From CAXBBB01 sp963841855 (GTDB lineage Bacteria; Bacteroidota; Rhodothermia; Rhodothermales; BA12), in NCBI GenBank assembly GCA_963841855.1, contig CAWJEJ010000003.1, positions 248,001-312,000 on the forward strand: 64,000 nt of DNA, read 5' to 3'. A model generated the notes under the pieces. The model was not told the origin of the DNA. It ran no database searches and saw only the letters and a list, made by a program, of their open reading frames with translations. How positions within the stretch are numbered: position 1 is the first letter of the stretch; every line of letters starts with the position of its first letter. Positions 8,922-19,200 of the stretch are shown piece after piece. The translations under genes were made by a program, and so were the position numbers.

Positions 8922-11297
8922 ATGCTCGCAAACGTCTCGCTCAGTACCAAACTGTTCTTGAGCTTCGGCGTGATCCTGCTCCTCACGATCGTCGTGGGCG
9001 GAGTGGCGCTGTACGACGCGCACGCGCTGCGCGAGCAGAAAGAGCACGTTCAAGAACACGTCGTCGCGCCGCTCGAACGGCTGAGCCGCATGGGCGAGGC
9101 GTACCAGCAGAGCCGTGTGGCCCTCAACCGGGTGATCCAGACGACCGATCTGGAGCGCCAGCAGGTCGACCTCGACCGCATCTACGCGGTGCAGCGCGAA
9201 CTCAACCAGCACGAGCAAGGCCTCTCGGCCGTGCTGCCGACGAACGCGGTGCGCGACGCCTACGCCGCCTGGTCGGCGCGCCGAGCCGACTACGGGCGCG
9301 AGCGCGACGTGGTGATTGCCTACGCCCAAGCGGGCGATTTGGAAGCCGCTCAAGCTCACGCTTCGAACGTCACCTACGGAATCGCCGAGGACGTGACCGA
9401 GCGCATGGAGCGTCTGCGGGCGTCCGTCCTCTCGTATGGAGATGCCACGTCGGTTCAGACGATGCGCGAGGCCGATAGTCTGCGCGCACTTCTGCTCTGG
9501 ACGATCGTCGGGACCATCGTGCTCTCGGCGGCGCTGGCATTTTGGATCGCTGGGCGTATCAGCCGGGGCATGGGGGGGCTGCAAAGTGGTGCTGCGCGGC
9601 TCGTCGGCGGCGATCTGGACGTGCACTTCGAGCGCGGACGGACCGACGAGATCGGAGCGCTGGGCGGCATCCTCGAACGCCTCGCCGGGCGGCTGGTCAA
9701 GCGCGACGCGGCCATCGACACCATCCTGTCGCTCTCCCACATCGTGACGCAGGAGCGCGACCTGGGCCGCGGGCTGCGCGCGTTGATCGAAGGAGCGCGC
9801 CGACTCACGCACGCACGTCTGGCGCATCTCTCGGTGTACGGATTGGATCCGTCGGGTGACGTGTCGCTGTTCGTGGGTCCCGATGCTCCCGAAGACGGTG
9901 CGCCGGACGCGCGCGCAGACGGCTTCGTCTCGTTCGTCCACGTGCAAGACCGCGCGTTTCGTTCGAACCGCAAAGCGCCTCCGTCCCGCGCGGCTACGCT
10001 GCTCGCCGTTCCGATTCGCTTCGACGGGCAAATCTTGGGAGCGCTCTACCTGTCCGAGCGCGGAGACGGCACGCCCTGCTCGTCCGACGATCACAACCTG
10101 ATCGAGTCGCTCGCCGCCATCGCCGCCATCACGATAGACGGGCAGCGGGCGGCTACGGCGCGGCGGGCGGTGCGAAAGCAGCTGGAGCAGAGCGTCGGCG
10201 TGATTCTCGACGCCATGAGCGCGTTCGCCGACGGGGACCTGTCCGTCCACCTCGACGAATCGACCGTCTCGCACTCGTCGATGGACGAACTGCCGCTCTT
10301 GTACGCCGGATTCAACCGCACCGTCACCCGCGTCGGATCGGCGATACGCGAGGTCAGCGACTCGGTCGACGCGCTGGCGGCGGCTTCGGTCGAGATGAGC
10401 GCTACGGTCGAGCAGATCGCCGCGAGCACGGATCAGCAGTCGCACCAGGCGCGGGACGTGACGCACGCGATGGGCGAGATGGTCGACACGATCAACGCCA
10501 ACGCGCTGGTGTCGATGCAGGCGGCCGAGTCGGCGGCGTCCAACGGCCGGTTTGCCAAGGATGGCGGCGACATCGTGCAGCAGACGGCCGAGAAGGTGCG
10601 CGAGGTGGCGACGGTCTCGACCGAAACCGCTGAGACGGTCGCTCGGCTGGGCGCTTCGAGCCGGGAGATCGGCACGATCGCCGCCACGATCGCCGAGATC
10701 GCCGAGCAGACCAACCTGCTGGCGCTCAACGCCACGATTGAGGCGGCGAGGGCCGGAGAGAGCGGACGCGGATTCGCCGTCGTCGCCGACGAGGTGCGCA
10801 AACTCGCCATGCGCACGGCTAAGGCCACGCGCACGATCGAAGACACCATCGGCGCGATCCAGACCGACACCGAGACCGCCGTCGGCGCCATCAAGCGCAG
10901 CCGATCCGAAGTCGAACTGGGCGTCGTGCTGGCTGAGCAGGCGGGCTTGGCGCTCGAACGCATCGTCCAGACGACGGACGCGGCGCGCGACCGCATGATG
11001 CAGATCGCGGCGGCGACCGAGGAGCAGAGCGTCACCTCGGCGATGGTGGCTCAGAGCATGGACGCCATCACGAGGGCGGCATCCGAGGCCGCTCATGGCA
11101 CCCAGGAAGTGGCCCACGCGACCAACGAACTCAGCCGCCTGGCCGTCTCGCTACAGGAAACCGTCCGGCGCTTCCGCTTCGACGCGCCGCTGGCCGCTGC
11201 GCCTTCGGGCGACGGATACGCGGGAGATCGCCCAGCCGTCGCGCTCCCGGCGGCCGCCCTGGCTGACCACGCCGTCCCCGCGGCGGCGGCCGACTGA
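8922..11297 (+). CDS. Methyl-accepting chemotaxis protein with internal GAF domain
   Basis: This is a 791-residue membrane receptor. TM1 lies at about 10-30. A periplasmic four-helix-bundle sensor (31-187) is followed by TM2 (about 188-210, LLLWTIVGTIVLSAALAFWIAGRI) and a HAMP domain (211-262). A GAF-like domain covers about 265-415 and a second HAMP-like segment about 425-490 (FADGDLSVHLDE). The long coiled-coil signalling domain runs from about 500 to 770. Its hairpin tip, AEQTNLLALNATIEAARAGE followed by GRGFAVVADEVRKLA near residue 590-632, is the CheA/CheW-contacting motif of chemoreceptors. No che genes are adjacent. The internal GAF suggests it senses both a periplasmic and a cytoplasmic signal. 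Confidence 0.93.
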   Translation: MLANVSLSTKLFLSFGVILLLTIVVGGVALYDAHALREQKEHVQEHVVAPLERLSRMGEAYQQSRVALNRVIQTTDLERQQVDLDRIYAVQRELNQHEQGLSAVLPTNAVRDAYAAWSARRADYGRERDVVIAYAQAGDLEAAQAHASNVTYGIAEDVTERMERLRASVLSYGDATSVQTMREADSLRALLLWTIVGTIVLSAALAFWIAGRISRGMGGLQSGAARLVGGDLDVHFERGRTDEIGALGGILERLAGRLVKRDAAIDTILSLSHIVTQERDLGRGLRALIEGARRLTHARLAHLSVYGLDPSGDVSLFVGPDAPEDGAPDARADGFVSFVHVQDRAFRSNRKAPPSRAATLLAVPIRFDGQILGALYLSERGDGTPCSSDDHNLIESLAAIAAITIDGQRAATARRAVRKQLEQSVGVILDAMSAFADGDLSVHLDESTVSHSSMDELPLLYAGFNRTVTRVGSAIREVSDSVDALAAASVEMSATVEQIAASTDQQSHQARDVTHAMGEMVDTINANALVSMQAAESAASNGRFAKDGGDIVQQTAEKVREVATVSTETAETVARLGASSREIGTIAATIAEIAEQTNLLALNATIEAARAGESGRGFAVVADEVRKLAMRTAKATRTIEDTIGAIQTDTETAVGAIKRSRSEVELGVVLAEQAGLALERIVQTTDAARDRMMQIAAATEEQSVTSAMVAQSMDAITRAASEAAHGTQEVAHATNELSRLAVSLQETVRRFRFDAPLAAAPSGDGYAGDRPAVALPAAALADHAVPAAAAD

Positions 11298-11314
11298 GCG
11301 ACGCCGCTCTCGAA

Positions 11315-13375
11315 TCAACCGGGCTTCGCCTGCGACTCCATCCGCTCGCGCTGCTTTTTGCGCTCGGCCATCTCGGCGCGCTCCATCGCCACGAGCGGCG
11401 GATCGGCGGAGTGAACGTCGGCGGGCTCGGGCGTGTGGCCCTCTTCGACGCCCGGCGGCGTGCCCATGCGGGGCTCTCCCATCGCCTCGGCGTCGTCTGG
11501 ATCGGGCGTGGGAAGCACGATGCCCTGGTCGACGAACGCGATGAGTAGATCGCCCGGAGCAGCCTTGGTGTCGTCCAACCCTTCGGCGACGATGCGCACT
11601 TTGCCCGCGCCGGGCACGACGAAGAGCGGGATCGAACGCTTGCCGAACTGCTTGGCGAACGCCGACGCATCGAACGTCTCGGTCAGCCGCACGACTTCGA
11701 GCGTCGCGCCCTTTTCGAGCCGCTCCTCGATCGACCGGTAGGTCGTGTGCGCGCCGAAGAGCGGGCGGCCGCGCAGGTGCGTGGGAAGCTCGCCCTCAGT
11801 CTCAGCGGTGGGGTCGACGCGGGCCGAGAGTTGGTAGACGTCGTTGGTGCCGAACGCTTCGGCGAAGTTGAGCGCGGCCAGACTGTTGACCTCGTCGTTG
11901 GGCGTCAGCGCGAGCAGCCTGCCGATGCCGCCCAGGTCGAGTTCGTCCAGAATCGTCTCGCTGAGCACGTTGGCCTGGACGGCTTCGAGCTTGGCCCGGT
12001 GCGCGTTGCGGACGTGCATCGGGTTGGCGTCGATCAGCAAGACTTTGACGCCCTGCTCCTTGAGCGCCCGCCCGATGCGCCACGCCCACGCATGCGCGCC
12101 GACGATGAGTACGCCCTGAGGATCGGGGTGCGCCAGCCCCAACCAGCGCGCCAGCGGCGAGATCGTCAGGCCGTAGACGAGGACCGTTCCGACGATGACC
12201 AGAAAGATGATCGGCACGATGACGTCGCCCTGTCCCGGAAGGACTTCGTTGACGCGGATCGAAAAGATGCTCGCCACGGCAGCGGCGACGATTCCACGCG
12301 GAGCCAGCCACGCCAGAAACGCCTTCTCGCGCCAGTCGATGCGCGTGCCCAGCGTAGACAGATAGACGGCCAGTGGGCGGATCGCCAGCATCATCACGGC
12401 GAGAAAGGCCAGGCTGCCGGGCGTCACGTAGTCGAGCGCCGACTGGTCGAGCCTGGCGCTCAGGATGATGAACAGGATCGAGATGAGCAGCACGCGCAGG
12501 TCCTCTTTGAACTCGACGATGCGGCGGATGGGCGCGTAGTTCTGGTTGGCCATGAAAATGCCCATCAGCGTCGTCGCCAGCAGGCCGCTCTCGTGCTGGA
12601 GCATCTCGGTCAGCGCAAAGACGGCGACGACAACCATCAGCGCGACACTGTTTTGCAGATAATCCGGAAGCAGCCTGCGGCGCAGCAGCATCACCAGCAG
12701 AGCCGCGCCCGCCAGCGCCCCGCCGATGCCGATGAACAGCTCTTTGACGATGCCCTCGAACGTGTGGAAGACCAGAGCGCCCAGCCCATGCACGCCCGGC
12801 TCGTTGATGAGCAGAATCGTTTCGAGCACCAACACGGCCAGGATCGCCCCGACCGGATCGACGACGATGCCTTCCCACTTGGCGATGCTCCCGACGCGCC
12901 CCGTCGGACGGACGTGGCGCAGGAGCGGGATGATGACCGTCGGCCCCGTAACGGTCAGGATGCCGCCGATGATCGCCGCCACGCTCGCGCTCACTCCGAG
13001 CAGCGCATAGGCCGTCAGCCCAGTCAGGACGCCCGTAATCGCGACGCCGATCGTGATCAGGTTGCGCACTACGTTGCCGACGCCTTCCAACTCGCGCAGA
13101 CGCAGCGTCAGCCCGCCCTCGAACAGGATGATGCCGACGGCCAGCGACACGAACGCGAACAGCCCGTCGCCCTGGAGCAGGTCAGGGTCGAGCATTCCCG
13201 TGACGGGACCGGCCAGAAATCCGAACGCCAGCAGCAGCAGGATCGACGGCAGCCGGAAGCGCCACGCCAGCCACTGCGCGCCCACGCCGAGCACGAATAC
13301 GGCGCCAGCGGCGAGGAGGAGAGTTTCGGTCAAAGTGCGGGTCGATGGGTGAGACCGAAGATACACCGATCCCAT
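11315..13375 (-). CDS. Cation/proton antiporter with TrkA-N (RCK) domain
   Basis: This is a 686-residue CPA-family exchanger. About twelve hydrophobic helices fill residues 17-405, with FLAGPVTGML and LAVGIILFEGGLTL in the first half, TVTGPTVIIPLLRHV and the acidic GIVVDPVGAILAVL segment in the middle, and WLAPRGIVAAAVASIFSIRV near the end. A cytoplasmic NAD-binding TrkA-N domain follows (GVLIVGAHAWAWRIGRAL, VLLIDANPMHV), then a TrkA-C-like part and a charged tail. Such proteins swap Na+ or K+ for H+ in pH and salt balance; which ion cannot be told from sequence. The gene converges with the chemoreceptor, 17 bases apart. Confidence 0.9.
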   Translation of the reverse strand: MGSVYLRSHPSTRTLTETLLLAAGAVFVLGVGAQWLAWRFRLPSILLLLAFGFLAGPVTGMLDPDLLQGDGLFAFVSLAVGIILFEGGLTLRLRELEGVGNVVRNLITIGVAITGVLTGLTAYALLGVSASVAAIIGGILTVTGPTVIIPLLRHVRPTGRVGSIAKWEGIVVDPVGAILAVLVLETILLINEPGVHGLGALVFHTFEGIVKELFIGIGGALAGAALLVMLLRRRLLPDYLQNSVALMVVVAVFALTEMLQHESGLLATTLMGIFMANQNYAPIRRIVEFKEDLRVLLISILFIILSARLDQSALDYVTPGSLAFLAVMMLAIRPLAVYLSTLGTRIDWREKAFLAWLAPRGIVAAAVASIFSIRVNEVLPGQGDVIVPIIFLVIVGTVLVYGLTISPLARWLGLAHPDPQGVLIVGAHAWAWRIGRALKEQGVKVLLIDANPMHVRNAHRAKLEAVQANVLSETILDELDLGGIGRLLALTPNDEVNSLAALNFAEAFGTNDVYQLSARVDPTAETEGELPTHLRGRPLFGAHTTYRSIEERLEKGATLEVVRLTETFDASAFAKQFGKRSIPLFVVPGAGKVRIVAEGLDDTKAAPGDLLIAFVDQGIVLPTPDPDDAEAMGEPRMGTPPGVEEGHTPEPADVHSADPPLVAMERAEMAERKKQRERMESQAKPG

Positions 13376-13434
13376 CCGCGCCGGGACAGCCCAAGGCCTA
13401 CCTATGAGAGACGGACCCCAGGCCGGCTCAAGGG

Positions 13435-14883
13435 TCAGCGGGCGACCGTCAGCGTCTGCGTCGTGCGAAAGGTCTCACCCGCGACGACGACCGAGTAGAC
13501 GCCCGAAGGCATCTGCGCTGCGTCCACCGCGTGCGTCAGCGCTTCGCCGCTTTCCATCGGCCCGTCGAAGAGAGTCGCGACGCGCCGCCCGAGCAGATCG
13601 TAGAGCGTAACGTCGACCTGCTGCGCGCGCGCCACCTGGATGCTTACACGCGCCGACTGCGACGCCGGGTTGGGCGAGATGGCCAGCCGTACGGCATCGC
13701 TCAGCCCAACGGCAAGCTCGACGACGGGCGAGAAGGCCTGCGCACCGTCTAGATCGATCTGCCGCAACCGGAAGCGGTGAACGCCCGGAGCCAGCGCTGT
13801 CGTTCGGAACGTGTAGGATTGGGCTTCGAGCGTCGACCCGGCACCGGGTAGGAAGTCGAGGTCTCTGAAACCGGTCGCATCAGGTGCGTGGTGCTCGACG
13901 TGGAAGCCGGTGTTGTTCGTCTCGCTCGCCGTCGCCCAGTCGAGGCGGGCACCCGAGCCGTCGAGCGTAGCGGAAAACGTCGTGAGCTCGACCGGAAGAT
14001 TGGCGTCCGTACTCGTCGTAGCGATCACGCCGCGCATATCGGTCGCGTTGGCTCCGCCCGGTTGGTAGACGTTCGTCGGCGATCCTCCTGCGATGGGGAA
14101 GCTCTGGACGACGCCCGTCGGCGGCCCGTTGGGAAGCAGGACGACGAACAGGTTGGTGGGCGTTGCCGTGATGCCCCACGGGGTGTAAAGAGTGTTGAGC
14201 GGCTGCCAGTTGATGTCGAGATTGGTCGTGCCGTCCTTGTCTACCCGGCCGATCGAACTGCTGCCCGCGGTCCGGTTGGCCCAGTAAATGAACGATCCTT
14301 GCGTGGTGATGCCGACGGGATTGGTGAGGCCGGTAACGAACAGACCGTTGGAGTTTCCTCCCGATCCATCTTTGAGTGCACGGCCGATCGAGTCGTTCGC
14401 GTCGTCGGTCCAATAGACGAACGTGCCGTCCACGGTGACGTGGCGCAGGGAGACTGAGTTCGACACGGTGATGACTACTTGGGTGTCGAGATTGCGGCGC
14501 GTAGAGTTGAGGGCGACGCGCAGAATTCTGTTTTGCAGGCGGTCGGTCCAATAGAGAAACGTGTTGTCGGTCGTGATGCCGTTTATGCTACCGCCGGGAA
14601 ATCCAGCGATCCAGCCGTTCTCGACGTTGTTGCTGGTGAGCCGCGTGTCGATGCGGGAGATTTCGTTGCCGGTTTCGCTGGCGACGTACAGATAGGTGCC
14701 GTCGAAGGCGATGTCGGTGGCAGGCGCGACGAATTGCGCAATGCGAGTTCCGGCGTTCGAGCCGGCCCCGGACTCGTTGACGCGGTCGATCAGCCCCGTC
14801 GTCGAGCGGCCGATGTAGACGTAAGGCTGGGCGGCGACCGGGACGGCGGCGAGCAGCAGCAAGAGAAGGGTGGCGAGGCGCAT
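13435..14883 (-). CDS. Secreted beta-propeller protein with T9SS sorting domain
   Basis: The 482-residue protein has a Sec signal peptide (MRLATLLLLLLAAVPVAAQ). Its six-bladed-propeller-like repeats contain D-x-T-F-x-Y-W-T-D type strands (GTYLYVASETGN, NTFLYWTDRLQN, GTFVYWTDDAND, GSFIYWANRTAG), similar to low-density-lipoprotein-receptor YWTD blades. A fibronectin-like segment (LPVELTTFSATLDGSGARLDWAT) typical of these Bacteroidota proteins comes next. The last 80 residues are a type A T9SS sorting domain: AISPNPASQSARVSI, LYDLLGRRVATLFDG, PSGVYSVVV. The protein is therefore probably exported by the Sec pathway and then across the outer membrane. The ATG at 14883 starts the signal peptide. 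Ligand unknown. Confidence 0.87.
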   Translation of the reverse strand: MRLATLLLLLLAAVPVAAQPYVYIGRSTTGLIDRVNESGAGSNAGTRIAQFVAPATDIAFDGTYLYVASETGNEISRIDTRLTSNNVENGWIAGFPGGSINGITTDNTFLYWTDRLQNRILRVALNSTRRNLDTQVVITVSNSVSLRHVTVDGTFVYWTDDANDSIGRALKDGSGGNSNGLFVTGLTNPVGITTQGSFIYWANRTAGSSSIGRVDKDGTTNLDINWQPLNTLYTPWGITATPTNLFVVLLPNGPPTGVVQSFPIAGGSPTNVYQPGGANATDMRGVIATTSTDANLPVELTTFSATLDGSGARLDWATASETNNTGFHVEHHAPDATGFRDLDFLPGAGSTLEAQSYTFRTTALAPGVHRFRLRQIDLDGAQAFSPVVELAVGLSDAVRLAISPNPASQSARVSIQVARAQQVDVTLYDLLGRRVATLFDGPMESGEALTHAVDAAQMPSGVYSVVVAGETFRTTQTLTVAR

Positions 14884-15185
14884 GGTGCGTACGGCGTAAG
14901 GTGGAGGTGTGGTGAATCGGGGCGGCACCGCGTGGCGTGCCATCCCTCAGAGTTGAAATACCCCATTGCCGTGGCGTACAGCCTTCCACTAAAGGAGAGG
15001 ATTGAGGTAGCGGAAAGGCTACATCGTCTTCTGTGTGGTCGATGTCCTGATGGTCGGAGACGAACGAAAGATCACCACAGCAAGTCGTAGGGCAGAGTGC
15101 CACGTGGCCGCGTAACACCCTCGTCGCCGGCGAACGCCGCGGTGCATCGGCGCGTCTGTTGAGGCTCATCTAAACCCGCGTTTCC
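14884..15185. other. Intergenic stretch with a possible antitoxin-like remnant
   Basis: Between the T9SS propeller and the aldo/keto reductase there is no full gene. On the plus strand, 14953-15090 reads as a 45-residue peptide with SLPLKERIEVAERLHRLL, from a TTG. This resembles the N-terminal helix pair of the Unstab_antitox (addiction module component) family. No toxin neighbour or conserved C-terminus is present. It may be a remnant or chance. Confidence 0.3.
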
Positions 15186-16046
15186 ATGTCCGCAGTAGAC
15201 TCCGGCACCTTTTCTATCGGCGGCGACCTGCCCGTCCACCGCCTGGGCTACGGCGCCATGCAGATCACCGGCGACGGCGTCTGGGGCGACCCGGCCGATC
15301 CCGATCAGGCACTCGCCGTACTCGAGCGCGCCGTCGAACTGGGCATCACGCTCATCGACACGGCCGACAGCTACGGGCCGTTCGTGAGCGAGGACCTGAT
15401 CGCCCAGGCGCTGCATCCATACGCCGACGGCCTCGTGATCGCGACCAAGGGCGGACTGACGCGGACGGGTCCGAACAAGTGGCACGCCGTCGCCCGGCCG
15501 ATGTATCTGCGCCAGTGCCTCGAGATGAGCCTGCGCCGATTGAAGCTGGAGCGCATCGACCTCTATCAGCTTCACCGCATCGACGAGAAGGTGCCGATGG
15601 AAGACCAGATCGGCGAGCTGAAGAAGATGCAGGACGAAGGCAAGATCCGCCACATCGGGCTGAGCGAGGTCACGGTCGAGCAGATCAAAGAGGCGCGCGG
15701 CATCGCCGAGATTACGACGGTTCAGAACCTCTACAATATCGGCAACCGCAAGCACGAAGACGTGCTCGACTACTGCGAGGCCAACGGCATCGGCTTCATT
15801 CCGTGGTACCCGCTCAACACCGGCAAACTGCTCAGTTCGAACGACAGCCCGCTTGCCAAGGCTGCCACCGATCTCGACGCCACGCCCGCCCAGGTCGCCC
15901 TGGCGTGGCTACTCAAACGCTCGCCCGTGATGCTGCCGATTCCCGGAACGAGCAAGGTCGCCCACCTGGAGCAGAACGTCGCCGCCTCGGGCCTGGAACT
16001 GAGCGACCACGTGTTTCAGAGCCTGAGCGAGGCCGACCACGACTGA
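15186..16046 (+). CDS. Aldo/keto reductase
   Basis: The 286-residue TIM-barrel oxidoreductase carries the NADPH-dependent aldo/keto reductase tetrad: Asp and Tyr in DTADSYGPFVSEDL, Lys in VIATKGGLTR, and His in DLYQLHRID. The C-terminal cofactor segment PIPGTSKVAHLEQNVAA is also typical. It reduces carbonyl compounds to alcohols; the substrate is not readable. Its closest general resemblance is to the YajO/PLP-reductase-like bacterial group. No signal peptide is present, so it is cytoplasmic. It stands alone between non-coding stretches. Confidence 0.93.
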   Translation: MSAVDSGTFSIGGDLPVHRLGYGAMQITGDGVWGDPADPDQALAVLERAVELGITLIDTADSYGPFVSEDLIAQALHPYADGLVIATKGGLTRTGPNKWHAVARPMYLRQCLEMSLRRLKLERIDLYQLHRIDEKVPMEDQIGELKKMQDEGKIRHIGLSEVTVEQIKEARGIAEITTVQNLYNIGNRKHEDVLDYCEANGIGFIPWYPLNTGKLLSSNDSPLAKAATDLDATPAQVALAWLLKRSPVMLPIPGTSKVAHLEQNVAASGLELSDHVFQSLSEADHD

Positions 16047-16099
16047 TCGGCGCCGTAAGGCCGCGCCGAGACGCAAGAGAACGTCGGCCATGAGACGGC

Positions 16100-16202
16100 A
16101 CTACGCAAACCCGTAGCGCCGATGCGCGGTTTCGGGGCGAGGTGCCCCCGAGGGCGCCAGCGGGCACTCGGATCGGCCAGCGCACTACGCATTGTCGTAG
16201 TT
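16100..16202. promoter_or_regulatory. Two ACTACG-N6-CGTAG dyads before the FG-GAP gene
   Basis: A perfect dyad ACTACG-N6-CGTAGT lies at 16185-16202, about 55 bases before the ATG of the giant FG-GAP gene. A near-copy, ACTACG-N6-CGTAGC, lies at 16100-16117 with the same 6-base spacer. Both begin with the same CA after ACTACG. This looks like a twin transcription-factor site. The factor is unknown. Confidence 0.45.
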
Positions 16203-16256
16203 GCGGGAGAGACCCGGTGAGAGGCATTCTAGTGATGCACTTTTCCCTCCGTCTCC

Positions 16257-19200
16257 ATGGACCGCATTCACTCCCTCGCCCTCGCCTGCGCCGCGTTGCT
16301 TCTCGCGCTGGCTCCTACCGCCCACGCTCAGCAGATCAAGCCGGATTCTGACCCCAGCGCACCGGCGACGTACCGGCTTACGACGCTGGCAGGTAGCGCC
16401 GCGCAGACCGACGACCTACGGCAGGTCGACCCCACTTTTACGTGGCGTCCGGCGCGCGCGTCCACGATTGCGGCCAACTCGCTGCTCAACGGCCTCGATG
16501 CCGCCATGAGCGCGGGGGACGTGGACGGCGACGGCCTGGACGACGCGCTGCGCCTCAGTTCGGCGGGCCGCGTGCTCGACGTGACGACCGACGATCCGTC
16601 GGACTTGACAGCCATTTCGGCACTGTATCCCGGCTCGGGTGCGGCTCCTCAGCAGGTGCGCTCCCAGCTTTTCCCCGTCGGCGACCTGAACGGCGACGGA
16701 CGCGCCGACGCGCTCGGCTACGACGACTCCGCCACCCAGGCGGCGCGGCTCTACTTGGGCGCGGCCTCGGGCTATGCCGCCACGTCGGCGCAGATCACGC
16801 TCGCGCGCCCGCTCAACGGCAGCTACCATCCGGCCGCCGACCTGGGCGGCAGCGTTCCCCGTGAAGCGCTCTGGCTCGGCGACGAGGGCCGCGTGCTGGC
16901 CGTGAGCTACGACGGAACGGCACTGAGCACCCGGCTCTGGGTGAAAGTGGTTGTGACGGGAAGCTTCGTCTACAACGTAGGCACGATCGTCGGGTTTGAC
17001 GTGGCCGACTACACCGGGGACGGGCTGGCCGACGTGGTCTTCGCCGGGCGCGACGTGCGAACCCAGCCGGGCATCCAAGTCGGCATGTACTATGGCGGTG
17101 AGAGTGGAGCGGCGGGCTGCTCCGCCGCAGCGTTCAGCCGCGTCCCGCGCGGGACCGCTACCATCTATGCGAGCCGGTTCGTGGACTACAACGCCGACGG
17201 CACGCTCGACCTGGCCGTCGTCACGGCGGACGGCACGGCAATCTGCGGCATTGGGCCTGCGCCCAATCCGGGGCTTTCCATCGCGGCCTACCCGGTCGGC
17301 GACGTGAACGACGACGGCATCGACGACTTCGTGCGCCTGACGCGGTCCGACAGCATCGGTGTCTACTATGGCCCACTCGACCCAGCGACGCGTCTCTTCG
17401 CCGACTCGGCGTTCGTCGATCTGCCCGATGGCATGAGTTTGCGAAGTACGGTCGTCAAGGAGCAGAACATGGCTCAGGGTGGGCGCGAGTTGGTGCTGCC
17501 TGTCTCTTCCGGAGGCCTGGGCTACGTGCGCATCGCGCTGGGCGCGCCGGGCGCGATCTCGGTCGGCACGCCCGTCACGTCGCCGTCGACGCCGTCGGCC
17601 TACGTTCCCGAGACGTACCGGCTGGGCGACCTCAACGGCGACGGGCGCGAGGACTTCGGCTTCGTCGTCTCGCGCAGCGACCGCGCCGAGGGCGAGGCGT
17701 TCGGGCGCATCGAGGTGTACTACGGTGCCAGCCCGATGCCCGCCGAACCGTCGGTCGTGATTCCGTTTTCCGACGACGTCTCCAGTATCTACTCGCTTGC
17801 CGCAGCCGACGTGAACGGCGACGGGCGCGGCGATCTCGCCATCGGCGTCAATGTAAGTGGATCGGGCGAGATGCGGCTCCACCTGGGCGGCGTGGGCGGC
17901 GTCGCTACTCAACCCTCGCGCATCGTACCGGCTGCCGAACTGTTTCCCTCGGCAGATGCAGCCAACCTTTACCAACTCAACGCGGTTGCCGTGGGCGACG
18001 TGACCGGCGACGGCCGCGCCGACCTCTACGTCAACGCGCCCGCAGCCGGAGCATCCATCGTGCTCCCCGGAACGGCATCGGGGCTGTCGCAGACGCCGCT
18101 GCCCATCGACCTCGGCGATCAGGACGGCGTCAGGGGAGGCGGTGCGCGCGTGGTGGCCGGAGACTTCAACGGAGACGGCATCTCGGACCTGGCTGTCAGC
18201 GAGGGCTTTCCCGGTCCGAATCCACTCGTCTACTATGGCACCGCCGATGCTACCCAGATGGCCACGCACGACGTCACAGTCGAGGTTCAGGGCGTATTCG
18301 CGATGGCCGCCGGTGACTTCGACGGCAACGGGCGTGACGACCTCGCCGTCATCCCCTTCTCGCGCAACAGCAATAGCATACGCATGTGGGATGGGGGCTT
18401 CGCCAACAGCAGCGGCACCGGCTTCACCTATACCGCGGCCTTTCTTCCGGTCGAGACGCTGGGCATGACACCCGACGACTTTGGAGCCGAGATCCTGGGC
18501 CTCGACGCCGTACCCGACCTCGACGGCGACGGCGACGACGAGCTGCTCGTCTCCACGACGTTTCAGACCATCTTCGCCTCGTCTCCCCAGCCTACCAACG
18601 CGTTGCTCTACAGAGGAGGCGTCTTCAGCACATTCCGGCGGATGCCGGTTGCCGTTCTCGCCGCGCCCAACCCATACACCGCGTTGGGGTCGGACATGAA
18701 CAGCATATTCGGCCCCATCAAACCGCTGCCCGTCGCCGACTTCGACGGCGACGGAACCGTCGAGGTCATCCTGACGCAGGCGCGCGACAACAACGACGGC
18801 GGCGGCACGAGCCGCGTCTACGCTTTTCCCCTGGCCGCAGGCCGCGACAACGCGACCGTGGCGAGCGTGGGAAGCCCCGCCTTACTGCCCACGCCCGACG
18901 CCGCGAGCACCGGCTCGATCGTCGAGGTGATCGACCTGGTCGTGAGCGGCAGGCACGCTGCGATGAGCGTCCGCCTGGGCGCGCTCAGCGAGTTTGACGA
19001 AGCCGACGGCGAGGTCATCGTCGTCACGTTCGAGCGGACAGGTGCGTCGTGGACGCAGACCGGCGTGCTCCGACCGTTCGGAAGCCCCATTTACGTCCGC
19101 TACACGCTCGCGCTCGATGGCGACCGGATGCTCGTCGGCTTAACCGCAGCACCCGACCGTGGCGCCCAAGGCTCCGGGCTGGTCTACGCCTACGCGCACG

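Noticed and set aside
8667..11117. 816-codon open frame on the minus strand opposite the chemoreceptor
   Set aside because: High-GC shadow of a well-supported gene; composition is R/D/H-rich with no domain.
16416..18269. 617-codon minus-strand open frame within the FG-GAP gene
   Set aside because: Shadow of the repeated GAC-GGC codons of the calcium-binding motifs.
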